Assembly: GCA_029961685.1 (NCBI GenBank)
Contig: JARWKL010000001.1
Span: 57,833,314-57,897,313 of the forward strand
DNA: 64,000 nt
Origin: Aristolochia californica
Lineage: Eukaryota; Streptophyta; Magnoliopsida; Piperales; Aristolochiaceae
Direction of reading: 5' to 3'
Below, one piece after another: positions 14,329-27,033 of this stretch (within the stretch, counting starts at the first letter, position 1; each line of letters begins with the position of its first letter). The notes below the pieces were generated by a model that did not search any database, was not told where the DNA came from, and saw only the letters and a list, made by a program, of their open reading frames with translations. The translations under genes were made by a program, and so were the position numbers.

Positions 14329-15039
14329 ATGGAAGTTCTTCGGTCTCAGAGAAAAATTGCAGCGCCGGAGGCAGTCCCGACGCTCCCATTCTACCGATCC
14401 GCCCCGCAGCTTGAAGTAAGACTTGACGATTTCGAAGTTTATGCCATCGATCGTCTCCGAGGTAGGTTCCATCTCATCCAGGATTTCTAGTTCAATTTGA
14501 GGTTTTTGATCAAGTCTGGAATTGGGAAGCTCGCTGCTATAGGTGTACCAGCCTTTACCTAAGAAAAAATTAGGGTTCTCTAGTGATGTTTCCTTTTTTA
14601 TCACTTCCGTGCATTTCTTAAGGGGATCCCGGATGGATTATCCCGTGGCTAGGAGCCGAAGGAAATGAAAACGTTGGTAAGCTTCTTATCACAAAAATGC
14701 ACTAAATTTTACTTTTCCGTACTTTAGCGGTTGTGTTTGGTCTTCTAAGGTCTCCGTTTTTTTATCTCTGACGAGGTGAGCGAGCTATGGAGAACACACA
14801 TGAGGCATCAGAACACCTCGGAGGCACTTAATAAGGACATAATCTCGCATTTTGTTCTCCTTCTTGTGTACTGCAGAACGTAAGGTTTTGCGTGTTGCTT
14901 CTTTTTCTTTTTGTTTCTTGCTTGAAATTTTTTCTAACGGTGACACTTCTTTTCCCTGCTGTTTTTTATGATTAAGATTATGTTTTCGTTCTATAATACT
15001 AACATGCATCAATTACAATAGGCACCAAATCAAGTTGCA

Positions 15040-17460
15040 GCGAGTCCTGAAGGCACTTTGAAAGTTGGAGTTGAATATAAATTTTATTCGCTTGAGTGTA
15101 AAATTGCGTTAGTGCCTATAAAAGTTGGAGTGGAGTTCACTTCACCTAGATTATTCCATTTTTTCACAAAATGATAGAATCTGAAATTACACCTCCATAA
15201 GTGGAATCCACTTTCTATTCCATCTCTCCCTTCGTTCTTTCTTTCTCTTTCCTTCCTCTTCTTTCTTCTTCCGTCTCTTTAGGGGGTTTAGTCAACTTGA
15301 AGTCCGATATGAAGATCAACCGCATTACGCCCTTTATCAGTTGAAGTCGTTAGTGGAGCGCAAATGACATTTCATCTGGATGTTGGGGATAAAGCGGTCC
15401 TTCATATAATATCCACGTTATAAAAAAATTCAAGTGGTTTTCGACCCTTTTTGCCATTCATCTAGATGAAGGACACGCGGGGTTCGAACCCGCGACATTT
15501 TTTTCCCCTCTCTCTCCTCACACCCCCCTCTCTCGTGCGTCCTCATTTTCATTTTTTCCTCCCTCTCTCCCGCACCCCCTCACTCGTCTCCCTGCGCCCC
15601 CGACATCTCTGCTCCCCCTCTTCTCTCGAACTCTCCTCTCCGGCCTCCGTCTCTTGGTCTTCTCTCGGACTCGCCCTCTCTCGGTCTTCCGATTTCGTTC
15701 GATTTCTCCATTTCAATTTCAATTTTATTCGATTTTGACATTTGAGCATCAATTGCGTAATTTCTACTTCAATTAGGCATCGATTTCCCCATTCGGCAAA
15801 GAGATTTTGACACTATTGGCGCCATTGCCGAAGAAGACGGTGGCCGCTTTTCTCTGTGATCTCCTGTCGAGTTGCCGTTCGGAGAAGACAACCCCGCGCT
15901 GTTCAAAGACGACGACATCTTGCGGAAAAAAACTTTTCTGCCCAAGCCGCCTCAACCTAGTCCGAGTTAGCTCGGAATACTGCTTAGGCGAGGGGAGACG
16001 AAGAAGTTGATCTCCCGAACTGTTCGGCGCCGGGAAGAGGAAGACGAAGCACTGTTCATCAATTTTTCCTAAGTTAGGAAAAATTTAATTGAGCACCGAG
16101 TTTAATTTACTCATTTTTATAATTAATAAAATCAATGGTTTTAAATTTAATGGAAAAATATTTTTAATTAATAATATGTAAAAATATAGTGTGTTAAAGT
16201 TAGTATTTGATAGATTTTTCTTGTCTAATCATGACTTTTTTATGTTAAAGAACACCATATATTATCAATAAATTAATAACTTAAATGTATTATATTCGTT
16301 TATGTTATTTTTAACGTTATTTTTTTTTTTTTATGATTAATCATGTGCACAGTTAATTGATTCACGTAATTACTGTATTAATGTACAATAAACAGTAATC
16401 TTTAACTAATATAATATATAATTAAATTAATTAGTACATTAATATATTTTAGTTATACATTAAATTAGTTATTCGTGTAGTAATAATGTTTATTTTACCT
16501 AATTTAATATTTAAGTATTATATTTTAATTAAGTATACTTTACAAGTTACTAATTCTCTTATTTTCTGCGTTTTCCTCATTTGGGGGCACTAACGCTGGA
16601 AATTGTTTTCCAGTGGACATGAACTTGTCCACACTAACACCCATTTCGAAGATGAAGATCATGTAGATGCATGAGATGAAGATGAAGATGAAGATCAAAT
16701 TTTCGTTTTGTTGACTAACCCCCCCTTAGTCTTTTCTTCCTTTTTTAGAGCAAACGAAGGCAAGGAGGGCATCCTCCTCCCGTTGTCTGCAGGAAGTCTT
16801 CTCCCTCATTTTAAAAAAAAATTAATTATATATTTAGCTTATAAGTAAATTATTTTTATCATTGATTTTAAGAATATTGATGGATAAAATTTAACTTAAT
16901 ATTTTAATTATGTGTATTTTTAATTAGTCACTTAAATAACATAAGTATTTTCAAATTTTAGTAACTTTAATCTTTGATGATTCATTTAATTTATGAGTAA
17001 ATATTATTTTATTTTGATTAAATAGATTATTATGTATCAGTTGATGATTATTATATACAATAAAACATATTATTTTATAATTTTTAATTAAATTACTTAA
17101 AACATTCATAATTACTTACCATTACTAATTTAATTCATAATTATATAAAAAATATTTTATGCAATTTAGAAATACATATTGATTTATAATTAAATTAAGT
17201 TATTATATACTTATTATAAATATAGTATACATTAATTAATAAACTAATAATTTATATAGATTTATATTTATGTTATCCAATTAAAAAAATATTTTATAAT
17301 TTGGAGTGAGCAATAATTACATAAATACCTTCTTTTCTTAGTTATTTAATTAATGAATTCCTTTGACACTTTCCACAAGGTTACACTAGCACAAAAAAAG
17401 TACGTTCTTTAGGAAAGTAGGTTTCCCTGGAATTTACTTTCATTTTCTCTTTCCCTGGGT
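15040..17460. other. Unassigned insertion-like block in PRIM2 pseudogene intron 3
   Basis: Between pseudogene exons at 14879 and 17696, 15450-16060 is pyrimidine-rich and much more GC-rich than its surroundings. It is followed by very AT-rich stretches at 16075-16560 and 16805-17335 that flank a short island at 16561-16800 with a GATGAA run. The block resembles a non-coding DNA transposon or other repeat, but I could not find clear terminal inverted repeats or a transposase. No gene is supported. Confidence 0.4.
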
Positions 17461-18640
17461 GATCTACTTTCCAAATGCACTAACCCCTTCAAAGATGATC
17501 AGGTTCTTCATTCTCCAATTTTCTAATTCCTTTACTTGGCATGAATCCCAATGAGTAGCTGCTATGGATATATGAGCTTTGTGAAGGGATAGTGCAAAAA
17601 ATCTTACCTACTATGGGTTTTCTCATGATGCTTGTTGTCCTACTTTTCCTGCTGTCAATTAACTTTTTCTGTCCTTGTCTCCTTTGGGACCACAGGGAGG
17701 TCTGAGGAAATGATTTCTTTCCATGGAGACTACACTGTTCTGATACCGTTTGGGCTTGAGAGTCATGATGCTCAAGTACGTCTCTATATCTAGAACAGAA
17801 CTTGTTCCTTCTCACAAATTCTGCTCTTTCATTTTCTTATTTGGTTATTTAAAATTGGCAGAGGATGTTGATGAGTGAATTCGACCTCCCATACAAAGCC
17901 TTAAGTCATGCAGACTTTGAGGTGAGAGCATGTTGACATTGTCAAAAAAATCACCATTACCATCATCATCATCATTATTGTTGTCATCTCTGTCATCATT
18001 GTAGCTTTATCCCAACTATATTGGTATTAGCTAGATGAACCTGTTTAATCTGTTCCAATCTAGTGTATCCCTGGCCCACTTCTCTGTTAGCTTGTTTTGT
18101 GAATTTTAAAGATATGAATATGGTTAACCAGTGGGACAGTTCATTGAGAATTGGGATACTTGATATGCAAGTCTTAAGTTTACAAGTGTTATTACCTTGG
18201 CGGGTTGTATGGTTTCTCCTGAAACAGAGACTTGAATCACATGAAAAAGTCCTAGAAACACAAGCATCTGATAATAAGGCTTACTAGAAATAATTTGGCA
18301 AATGGAGAGGGATGGGTAGCCGCTGGATTTCCTCTTTTACTAAAAAATTTTAAGATTCTGTTAAGATTTTTTTACCAAAAAGTAGGAAAGGTAATTCAGG
18401 GGTGAGGGTGATTCAGATTTTTTCAAGGGGGTGACTGTAGCAGACTCTTTCTTTCCTTGCTATATGAGAATTGGAAATGGTAACAGCGTATATATGATTC
18501 AAGGTTTCTTATTACTCAGCTACTCTAGTCTTTTCATATTGGCAATTTGCCCTTGTTGAAAATCCAGTTCAAAGGTCTCACAAATGAACAACAAGTACTT
18601 ACAACTAGCTTCTGCGTTGCACCCATCTTGCCCATTATCT

Positions 18641-19013
18641 GTGACTCTGTCATCACTGAATGCACTTTCATGTCCACCGAGCAGCTAAAAATGCTGTAGA
18701 ATCTATCTGTTGTGAAAAAGGTAACCGCTAGTCTGTTAGTCAAATGTTCATTTTCATCATTATAAGCATGGGCACAGATTTTTCTTCTTTTTTAGAATAA
18801 TTAGAATAATGAGCTTTAGGTGATGTGACTCTGTCATCACTGAATGCACCTTCTTGTCCACCCAGCAGCTAAAAATGCCATAGAATCTTGCCTGTTGTGA
18901 AAAATGTAACCGCTAGTCTATTAGTCAAGTGTTCATTTTCATCATTATGAGCTTTGGGCACAGACTTCTTTTTTTTAGAATAATTAGAATAATTAGAATA
19001 ATGAGCTTTAGGT
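18641..19013. repeat. 184-bp tandem duplication
   Basis: The segment from gtgactctgtcatcactgaa at 18641 is repeated from 18825, with the same order of landmarks (cagctaaaaatg, gtaaccgctagtct, ttcattttcatcattat, aatgagctttaggtg). The two copies differ at scattered positions and the second is slightly longer through an extra agaataatt unit. It lies in a PRIM2 pseudogene intron. Confidence 0.88.
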
Positions 19014-20599
19014 GTAGTTTTTCATTTCTTGAAAGAATAAAAATAAATAAAGGTCCATGGTTCCAAATCATGTTGATCTCCTTTTCGTGTTTGAGATTAA
19101 TCTGTATCGGAAGTGTGAAAAAGTGGGTTGTTTGATTTTTATCAACTAAGATGTTTGATTTATTCATCATTGAATCCAATACTTCCTATTAGCTTTTAAA
19201 TGATGTTTTGAACAAATACAATGTTATTACCTTCTAAGGAAACAGAACTGCTGTAGAACATCTCAAGTAATAAATGTAAGCCATTTAAAAATTATTTCTT
19301 TTCCTTTCTCAGTTTGGTACCCAAGGTCTGGTTTCATTTTTGGTACTCATTCTACTATGCAGAGTGTGAGAGAAAAATTAGCCCTAGTTGCACGTTCTAT
19401 TGGGCAGCCTATACCAAAAAGTAAGTACTCTTTGAAACATGAGTTTAATGGGTGCATTCACTCTTTTTCTTCTCCCTGGTGTATATCTTACCACAAAAGA
19501 AGAAATGTAACTTGCAGGCATGCATTTTGTTGTTTCCTTGTTGTGCATACTAGTTATGTGATACTGGGATCAGCCATGTGATGATGCTCTTCATTCCTTG
19601 GGAAGCATAGGCCTGACTATCCTAATTTTGACTTTAAAAAATATGAAATAAAACCTCAGTGCTTTTATTTTGGTTTTCGTGCATCTTTTTTTTATCCCGT
19701 GATGTTAAATTGCAGTTCATTTTTGCCACTTTATTTTGGAAGGCCAATTTAGAAGAGTTTAGTGATCAATTGTTACTCTCTTTTGGGCAGTAGTCATGGA
19801 GATATTGACTCAGAACCCAGTTTATTCATGAAGAAAATGCTGGGGTTTTGGTTTTCGATCCTAAATGTGCCAAAGTTTCACTTCAACTGTAGCCATAGGA
19901 AGTTTCACCCAGTCTAAAAAACAGTAGTGCTAAAATTGCACTTTTCATAAACAAGTTATGAATCTGTTTGTGCTAGACTTGTAACTTGACCTTGCAAAGG
20001 CTTTGCAAAATCGTTTGCTAGTTAAACCAAAATAAGATATTTCCTGGGATGGAGAGGGCTTCTTATTGTCTTCTCATGTGGAAAATTTTCATAGAAATTT
20101 AATAATACTGGAACTCTACTTTAGGACTCATCTTATCTATATTAGACACATACAAATCACCTCTTTTAGAGTCTACTAACTGAAACTAGAAGCTCTTACT
20201 AACAACAAGAGTTAGTATAAAACTCTGAAACACCTAACATGAGAATCTATTTCAATATAGAGAATTCCTTATCAAGAGAAGCTAATGTGAATTAGGAAAC
20301 ATTTAAAGCTTAAACACAATGAAGAAACTTCCTAGGAGAGACACTTCCTAAATCAGTAAATACCTAATAACAAAAGACAACTTTAGAAAACTAGGAAAAA
20401 TTGAAGAATTAAAACTGTAATTATGAAACTTTGTAGATTATAAGAATTTTGTTTTATATCCCATTTATTTTTTTGCTATGTTAGCAGATTTTCTAAATTA
20501 TATTGCTTGGGATGACTCTTATTCTTTATCTACAGGATCATATTGTTCTCTTCAACCACCATCTATGGCTACATCACCCTCTCAACAGGTTTCTGTTTT

Positions 20600-21965
20600 A
20601 TCCTTTTTTTTCCCCTAAAAGCTATCTGCCAATGCATTCACTCCCCTAGACACATGCTGCCAGAGAATGCATCTAAAACTACTGATTTTTTCAATCTTGT
20701 AGTACAACTCCAAGAACTGGCCTGGTGGGGGCTTTTTCCCCCAAGTCCCAGGATATGACCATTACAAAGTCACCCTCGACCACCAAGGGGGTGAAGAAAC
20801 TCCTAAAATAAAGTCTGAGACCCTGAAGAACCATCCTAAGCTCCGCCAAAGTGGTCTCACATTGCCCAAATGGGGCAGAGTACACAAGGAGAATCTTCGC
20901 CACTCCCCCTCCACTCCCAATTTACCCCTAGAGCTACCATCAAAATTGACTTTCAACCAGTCCTCTGGAGCAGGAGCCCAAGCAACTGGTAGGGCAATTC
21001 AATGTGGGGCCAAATAAATGATCGATCGCCAATTTCTCCAAATGACTGAGCTCTACATATGCGAAGTTTCCTTCAGCTTCTTGCCCAAAATAAAATACTA
21101 TGCATAGTCTTTTCGATGATTCTTCCTAGAGAAGAAACAAAGAAAGAAACTAAAGACACATAGAAAAATCAAAATGGGAGGAATGAGCGAAAAGCAGGGT
21201 GCTTACAAGTGACCCCTTCCCTAGCTAAGCTATCTACCAACGCATTCGACCCTTGACTCATGCAGCCAGCAAATGCATCTAGAACTACTGATATCCTCAA
21301 TCTCATAAGAAGAATTGGCCCCGCAAGGGTTTATTTACTGAGACCCAAGATATGACCACCGTGGAGTCACTCTCAATCACCAAGGGGACAAAGAAACTCC
21401 CAAACCCCTGAAGAAGCATCTTGAGCTTCACCGAAGTGGTCTCACATTGTCCAAATAGGGTACACAAGAAGAATCTTCCCCACGGGATCTCTCAACACTC
21501 CCTCACCACTTGCAAGTCCTAGTTTATACCTAGAGCTACCATCAAAATTAACTTTCAACCGGTCCTCTGGAGGAGGAGCCCAAGCAACCAGTTGGACAAT
21601 ACAATCCGGGGCCAAATGATCAAGTTTTGAATATGCGAAGCTTCCTTCAACTTGCTTGCCAAAATAAAATGTTATGCATAGTCTTTTCAATGATTCCTTC
21701 TAGGTAAGAGGTTTTACCCTCAAAAATCCTTTTGTTGTGCTCATTCCAAATATTCCATGATATTGCCGCTATTGTGAAGCCCTAGAAACTCTTCCCGACT
21801 TTCCACCACAAAACTGCCTAGGAGATGAGAACCCGAAAGGAGGCAGTGAATCAGTATGAAGCCCAAATTTCAGAAGGAAAGCTGCCCAATTTTGCTAAGT
21901 GATATCACAATGGAGGATGTGATCTATCTATTTATCATCTTAAACAAACACTAAGGGTTTCCCTC
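20600..21965 (-). mobile_element. LINE 3'-end fragments, duplicated in tandem
   Basis: Minus-strand frames at 20956-20691 and 21690-21442 both contain the start of a LINE RNase H domain (KVNFDGSSR). The second also has the upstream APPPEDRLKVNFDG phrase and continues into the zinc-finger region (HNKR-like words near 21730). The two copies share gctatct-ccaa-gcattc at 20621 and 21229, a spacing of 608 bases, in the same orientation. Frames are broken by stops. The T-rich run near 20600-20612 may be the complement of a poly(A) tail. Confidence 0.7.
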
Positions 21966-22123
21966 TGTTGTATTAGTTCTATGCTTGTAAAGTGTTAACA
22001 TGACATCCTTGGCTTCATATCTAGGTAGGAACTAGAGATAGAAAGGCAAGAGAAGGTTATAGAAACCTTAAGTGTCCTATGAGATAGAAGAAGTAAGTGA
22101 GAGAAGAGAAGAGGAGAGATGGA

Positions 22124-23216
22124 AGTGTTAAAACTCAGGGGTATTCTAGTAATTTCTCATGTGAGTAGATTTGTAATTTGATAGGAAAAAGAGTCCAAAT
22201 TAGAGTGTTTAAAGAGATGTGGTTGTTGTGTAAATCTAGTAACTTTATATGGATTTTTATATACTTATCTTTAAGCCCTTAAGAGATGAGCTTTTTAGAC
22301 TTTTTGTAAAACCACTTAAGAGAGAAATAAAAGGCTGAGGGGGGCCGACATTTCCCCCACCTAGTAGAATGTACTTCAGTCGTCTTCTTCTCATTTCCCT
22401 TTATTTTCTCCCCAATTTATCTTCTATTCTCATTTTCCACATCGTATCAAAGCAATTCTATCCATAGATTCAAGCCTAAGTTGAATCCCTCTTCTCCTAA
22501 AGACTGCATTCAAGACAGGATTTTTTCAATTGCCTCTTACAAGTTCAAAGGTCAGATTTTGTTTTCTTTGTGCTTTAACCAAGGGTTAATAGCTTGTGCT
22601 GCTATGTCAAGCAGTTATTATGTGTTGTGATGATCCTATAAGTATCGTATGAAGTTCTGAAGTACTACCTAGAGAATTACTACCTGCGTCACCTAGCCTG
22701 GGGCACAATTTTGTTTGCAGTAGATCTTCCTGGCCTCTTAATTTTTGTTCTTTCATTCTCAATTCCTGCAATTGTTGAGATAAGAGATTGATCGAGTATC
22801 AAAAAGGGTCATGTGTAAACCCTAATTCAGTTCTTTGAAAAGTGGGGCCCACAAGTATCTGTGCATACCTATTATTGAGTTTGGGAAGTGTTGTCTCAAG
22901 TATTGTGAGGTGTTCTTTGGCCTTGTACTGTTGTTGTTATTGTGCCTGTAAGTAGGGATTATTATGGCTGATTCTAGAGAGGTTATTACTCCACTAGAAA
23001 CACTGAGTCTACAAAGACCAATGATTATGTTTAGATTACTTCTATTAAGCTTAATGGGGGTAAACTCTTTGAATTGGTCTTGAGGATCCTCCCAATCCCA
23101 TAACTGCAGATTGGTAGCAGAGCATCACCAAGTTCAATCCTGGATATTAAATTCTATGTAGCCCCATGTTAGCAATCAAGTTGTCAATTGTGATACATCG
23201 AGGGATATGTGGAAGA
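22124..23216 (+). mobile_element. Copia 5' LTR, primer-binding site and gag start, truncated
   Basis: An LTR-like block starts with tgttaaaactc at about 22124 and ends with ttttccaca at 22442. It is followed by tcgtatcaaagca, a mutated copy of the tRNA-Met primer-binding site tggtatcagagc. The leader continues to 22962, where an ATG opens MADSREVITPLE, a usual copia gag beginning, soon broken by stops. The element is cut at about 23216 by the LTR of a minus-strand copia. The LTR start is approximate. Confidence 0.6.
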
Positions 23217-25248
23217 CCCTTGAAATAAAAATTATAGAAATGCCCCTTCTCACTAAAAGCACTTAAACCCATATCTCCCTACATACTTATTCAAATTATA
23301 TAAAAATAAATTAGAGATAAAACTAAACACATAGAATAATGTAGTGTAGCTGATGCACTTCATGGTAAGGCCAAAATGATGATATTACCCTTCGGTAGAT
23401 TTTTTAATACTCTCTCAAGCTAGAGCTTATATATTCATAAGGCCTAGCTTTTGACAAGATACCCCAAATTCACGTCTACTCAATGCTTTAGTAAACATAT
23501 CCCAATTTGATCACCAAACCGTACATAGGGGGTTACAACTTCATTTTTCATCATAGCATCTCAAATGAAGTGACAATCTACTTCAATATGTTTTATCTTT
23601 TCATGAAACATTGGGTTTTTTGCAATAAATATAGCATCCTGATTGTCACAGTATATGGTCATTGGTCCCTCCTATTGTAGGTCCAATCCTCTAACCACAG
23701 ATCTTATCCACATCAACTCACTGATTGTATGGTTCATGGCTCTATACTCATCTTCAGCACTGGAACGAGCTACAACAATTTGTTTCTTGCTCTTCCAACT
23801 TAGCAAATTACCTCCCTGAAAGATGTAATAACCAGTGGTAAATTTCCAGTCAAGCTTAGATCAGGTATAATCAGCATCTAAGAAAGCCTTTATCTCCATG
23901 TGATTATGAGGCTTAAAAAATAGTCCTTTTGGGTGCCCCTTCAGATATCTCAAGATCTGTTGGGCAGCTTCTAGGTGAACCTTGCAAAGACATTCCATTA
24001 ATTGACTAACAACATTTACAGCAAATGATATGTCAGGACAAGTGATTATAGCATATATGAGTTTTCCAACTAACAGACGATACATTATCTTATCCCGCAG
24101 TTCATCACTTTGTCCGTCGTGAAGGTAATACTCTAAAAATTCCACAGATTTCACTTTATCGCATATAATTCACTTGTTGTTGTAGGTCATACTCTAAAAA
24201 TTCCATAGATTTCACAATTTTTAGGGCTGATGTCATCCAACCCAATGATGATGCAAGCAGTTTGAGTCTAATAATGGACTTCACAGCAAGAAAAGGGGAG
24301 AAATTTCAATAAAGAACTCTCCTTTAGGGCATACTTCCAGTGCTATGCACTTAAATTTGCAAAAGGCATGAAAAAATCCAATACATTAGGGTTAATGTAG
24401 GCAGAGCCCAAGATGATATAGGTAGAGGACTCAGTATTAGGGGCACACAATCTAAAAAAGAGTGATTTTTCACTCAATAATCCTCCATAGGGTAGTAAGT
24501 AGTTTCAGAAGTGCTCAATGGGCAATAGGAGCCATCAACCCTAAGGTTTTGGCAAGAGAAGAAGGCCAAAGTTCAGATCTTTACTGACCATTTTTTTTTT
24601 ATTTTTTTTTTGTTGAGAAACGAGAAGTTTTATTCAGCCAGCAAAGAACTACAATCTAGCTAGGGGGTGCACGCCCTTTACAACAAGGGATTGGAGGGAA
24701 GCTCCCTGTTTAGCAAGCGAATCAGCGATAGAATTTGCAAATCTAGGAATGTGAAACCAAGAACAAACAATATAGGGAACTATATTCATAATTTCATTGA
24801 AGACATTCCAATGCTGCCAAGGAGGTGAGGAGGCACACCAACCAGTCAATGCAGATTTCTGAAAACCCCCTTTCTTTGAAGTCGCAGGCTTTAATGGAAG
24901 GAGCTAGAGAAGAATGAAGGGCCCCCAACCAATATCTATTGCTCTAATACCATGTAAAAGAATGAACTTTAGGGTTTGAGAGAGAGAGAGAAAAAAAAAA
25001 GGGAAGAATTCAGAGCGTTGGAATTGCTCTGGTTGGGGTTGAGTTCGAATCTATTCTGAAATAAAATTACAGAAATGCCCCTTCTCACTTAAAATCACTT
25101 AAATCCGTATATCTCCCTACATACTTATTCAAATTACATGAAATTTGAACTAGAGATCAAATTAAACACATAGAACAAGATAGTGTAGCTGCTGGACTTT
25201 ATAGTAAGTGCAAAATGATGGTATTGTCCTTCAGTAGATTTTCTAACA
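23217..25248 (-). mobile_element. Degenerate copia element with two related LTRs, nested insertion target
   Basis: The 5' LTR is 24954-25248 (starts tgtaaaag, ends ttctaaca on the plus strand) with the primer-binding site complement gctctaatacca just left of it. The 3' LTR is 23217-23414 and lacks its outer part. The two share blocks such as gaaatgccccttctcact and cctacatacttattcaaatta. Between them, 24154-23861 encodes the end of reverse transcriptase (GKLIYAIITCPDISFAVNVV, ILRYLKGHPKGLF), followed leftward by an RNase H with QGGNLLSWKSKKQIVVARSS. Integrase and gag are missing or unrecognisable, and a LINE piece is inserted at 24588-24880. Confidence 0.78.
24588..24880 (-). mobile_element. 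5'-truncated LINE insertion inside the copia element
   Basis: Minus-strand 24849-24649 encodes GWCASSPPWQHWNVF and HIPRFANSIADSLAKQGA, the end of a plant LINE RNase H domain. A T-rich run at 24588-24612 on the plus strand is the complement of its poly(A) tail. About 290 bases remain. Its place within a copia internal region makes it younger than that element. Confidence 0.75.
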
Positions 25249-25934
25249 ATACTGGTTCCAAGGTGGATAAAAAGTCCTCTACAGGATTTTGTGTGTTTGT
25301 TGGAGGAAATCTTATAAACTCGGAGAGTAAAAGACAAAATGTTGTGGCTCGTTCAATTGCAGAGGCCAAATATCGTTCTATAGCTCACATAATGAGTGAA
25401 CTTATGTGGGTAAAAGTTGTTTTAGAAGAATTCAGACTTGATTTCAAAGTGTGATAATGAAGTTGCAATTTTTATTGCCAATAATCCTATTTTTCATGAG
25501 AGAACCAAGTATATAGAGGTAGACTGCCATTTCATTCATGATGCATTGATAAGTGGAAAAGTAATTACCTCATTTGTTCAAGCAACATATCAAATCGGAG
25601 ACATGTTCACAAAAAGACGAGATTTTGGTAATTTTTGTAACGAGTTGGGGTTATTTGATATACATGCTCCAACTTGAGGGGAAGTGTTGAATTATGTATC
25701 TAGGGACATATTGGTCATTTCACCTTTTTTTACTTAAATTAGAGTTGTAATTATGTAGTTATGGAGTATGTAGGAAGAAGGGGTATTTTAGACCATTCAT
25801 GTAATATATTTGAAAGAGATTAGGGGTTGATTTTGCCCCTAACGTGCAGGTTGCACTCACACAACTCTCTCCTCCATATTCCTCTTTTCTTCTTTCTTCC
25901 CTTTCTTCTCTTCTCTCAAGTTTATAATTTTACA
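25249..25934 (+). mobile_element. Copia RNase H end and 3' LTR
   Basis: Plus-strand translation shows KSSTGFCVFVGGNL, ARSIAEAKYRS and SELMWVK (RNase H), then, after a frame break near 25440, [20 protein letters not shown] and IEVDCHFI and the usual ending [12 protein letters not shown]. A purine run (aggggaag) leads into an LTR that starts with TG at 25685 and ends with attttaca at 25934. The upstream part of the element is cut by the minus-strand LTR at 25248. Its LTR does not match the one at 22124, so it is a different family. Confidence 0.8.
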
Positions 25935-27033
25935 AAGGAGTTGACTGTACAATTAATCCAAACTTCAAACTGCAAATTTGCGAATTCTACTAGCTGGTCA
26001 CTTTACTGGAGCTGTAATCCTGGGGGGCTTTAAGATCTTGCTCTAAACAAAGACATATCCTTGAAGGTGGAAAAAAGAAATGGTTAAATTGCACAAAATG
26101 AGAGGCTATGGTACCTTAGAAAGCTACAATTTGTTGTTCAGAGACTTTGTGGCTTATTTTGATACCACTCAGATGATGAGTTATTTAAATTGATCATAGT
26201 AACCTTTGAGTGCATTATCAGCAAATATGCCTTTTTTTTGTGGTATGATGTGAATTTGGTTTTGCATAAGATTTTTTTTTCCTTTTATATATGATGTTGA
26301 CTTGAAGTTGGAAGATGGTCTTGTATTTTGGAAAGCAGAATTCTCTAGGAAGGTATGCCACAATTTAATGTAAGCTAGTTATTCTAGTTAACTTTTAAGT
26401 TCCATCAATACCTTTCTGCACAATTTCTGCGTGTAAATAATTTTTTGAATTTTGGAGAAAGCTATTTCAGTTTTTACATCTCCAATTAAAATTTGTTCGG
26501 TCCATGATCCTATTTTATACTATCTGAGAACAGCTATGCACTTGGTATGCTATTTGTGAACTGTACAGTCATTGATTTGGTGTAATGTACTCAACTGCAC
26601 AGTAGAGAGAATAAGTACAAGTTAAATATCATACCATAAATATTAGCAAAAAAGCATCTGTTTGACTCTGTAGAAAGCTTATTAAGAATGAAGCATCTTC
26701 CATGGAAACATCAATATTGCTCTTTCTTTTCCTTCTCTGTTCAAAGGAAGGAGACTATACTCATTGCTGAATGCAACAAAGGAAAGCACAAATTACCACT
26801 ATATTTGGATATGAGCCACCTGGCAGGTTATGCAGGTCATAAGACCTAGCCTTCCAGGTCTGGTATGCAAGAGTATCATTTTCTGGATACTGACATATTC
26901 AGTTGTGGTTGGAAGTAAAGAGTTCCACAGAGGATTAGTGTGGCAGAAATCAGAATATGCTAACATGGACATCGAACAAAGTTGGTAAGCAAAATTACAC
27001 CTCAAAATTATGAGATCGATTAAGAATTAGACC
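25935..27033. other. PRIM2 pseudogene interior, no recognised feature
   Basis: AT-rich sequence without long frames or clear repeats. It lies where missing primase exons would be expected, but I could not recognise any. Confidence 0.4.

Noticed and set aside
15481..15491. ggttcgaaccc, like a tRNA T-arm/B box
   Set aside because: No A box, anticodon arm or acceptor stem can be built around it at the right spacing; it is an isolated palindrome.
20535..20589. Exon-like block (SYCSLQPPSMATSPSQQ) between acceptor- and donor-like sites
   Set aside because: The phase would fit the PRIM2 pseudogene, but the peptide does not match the primase sequence expected next.
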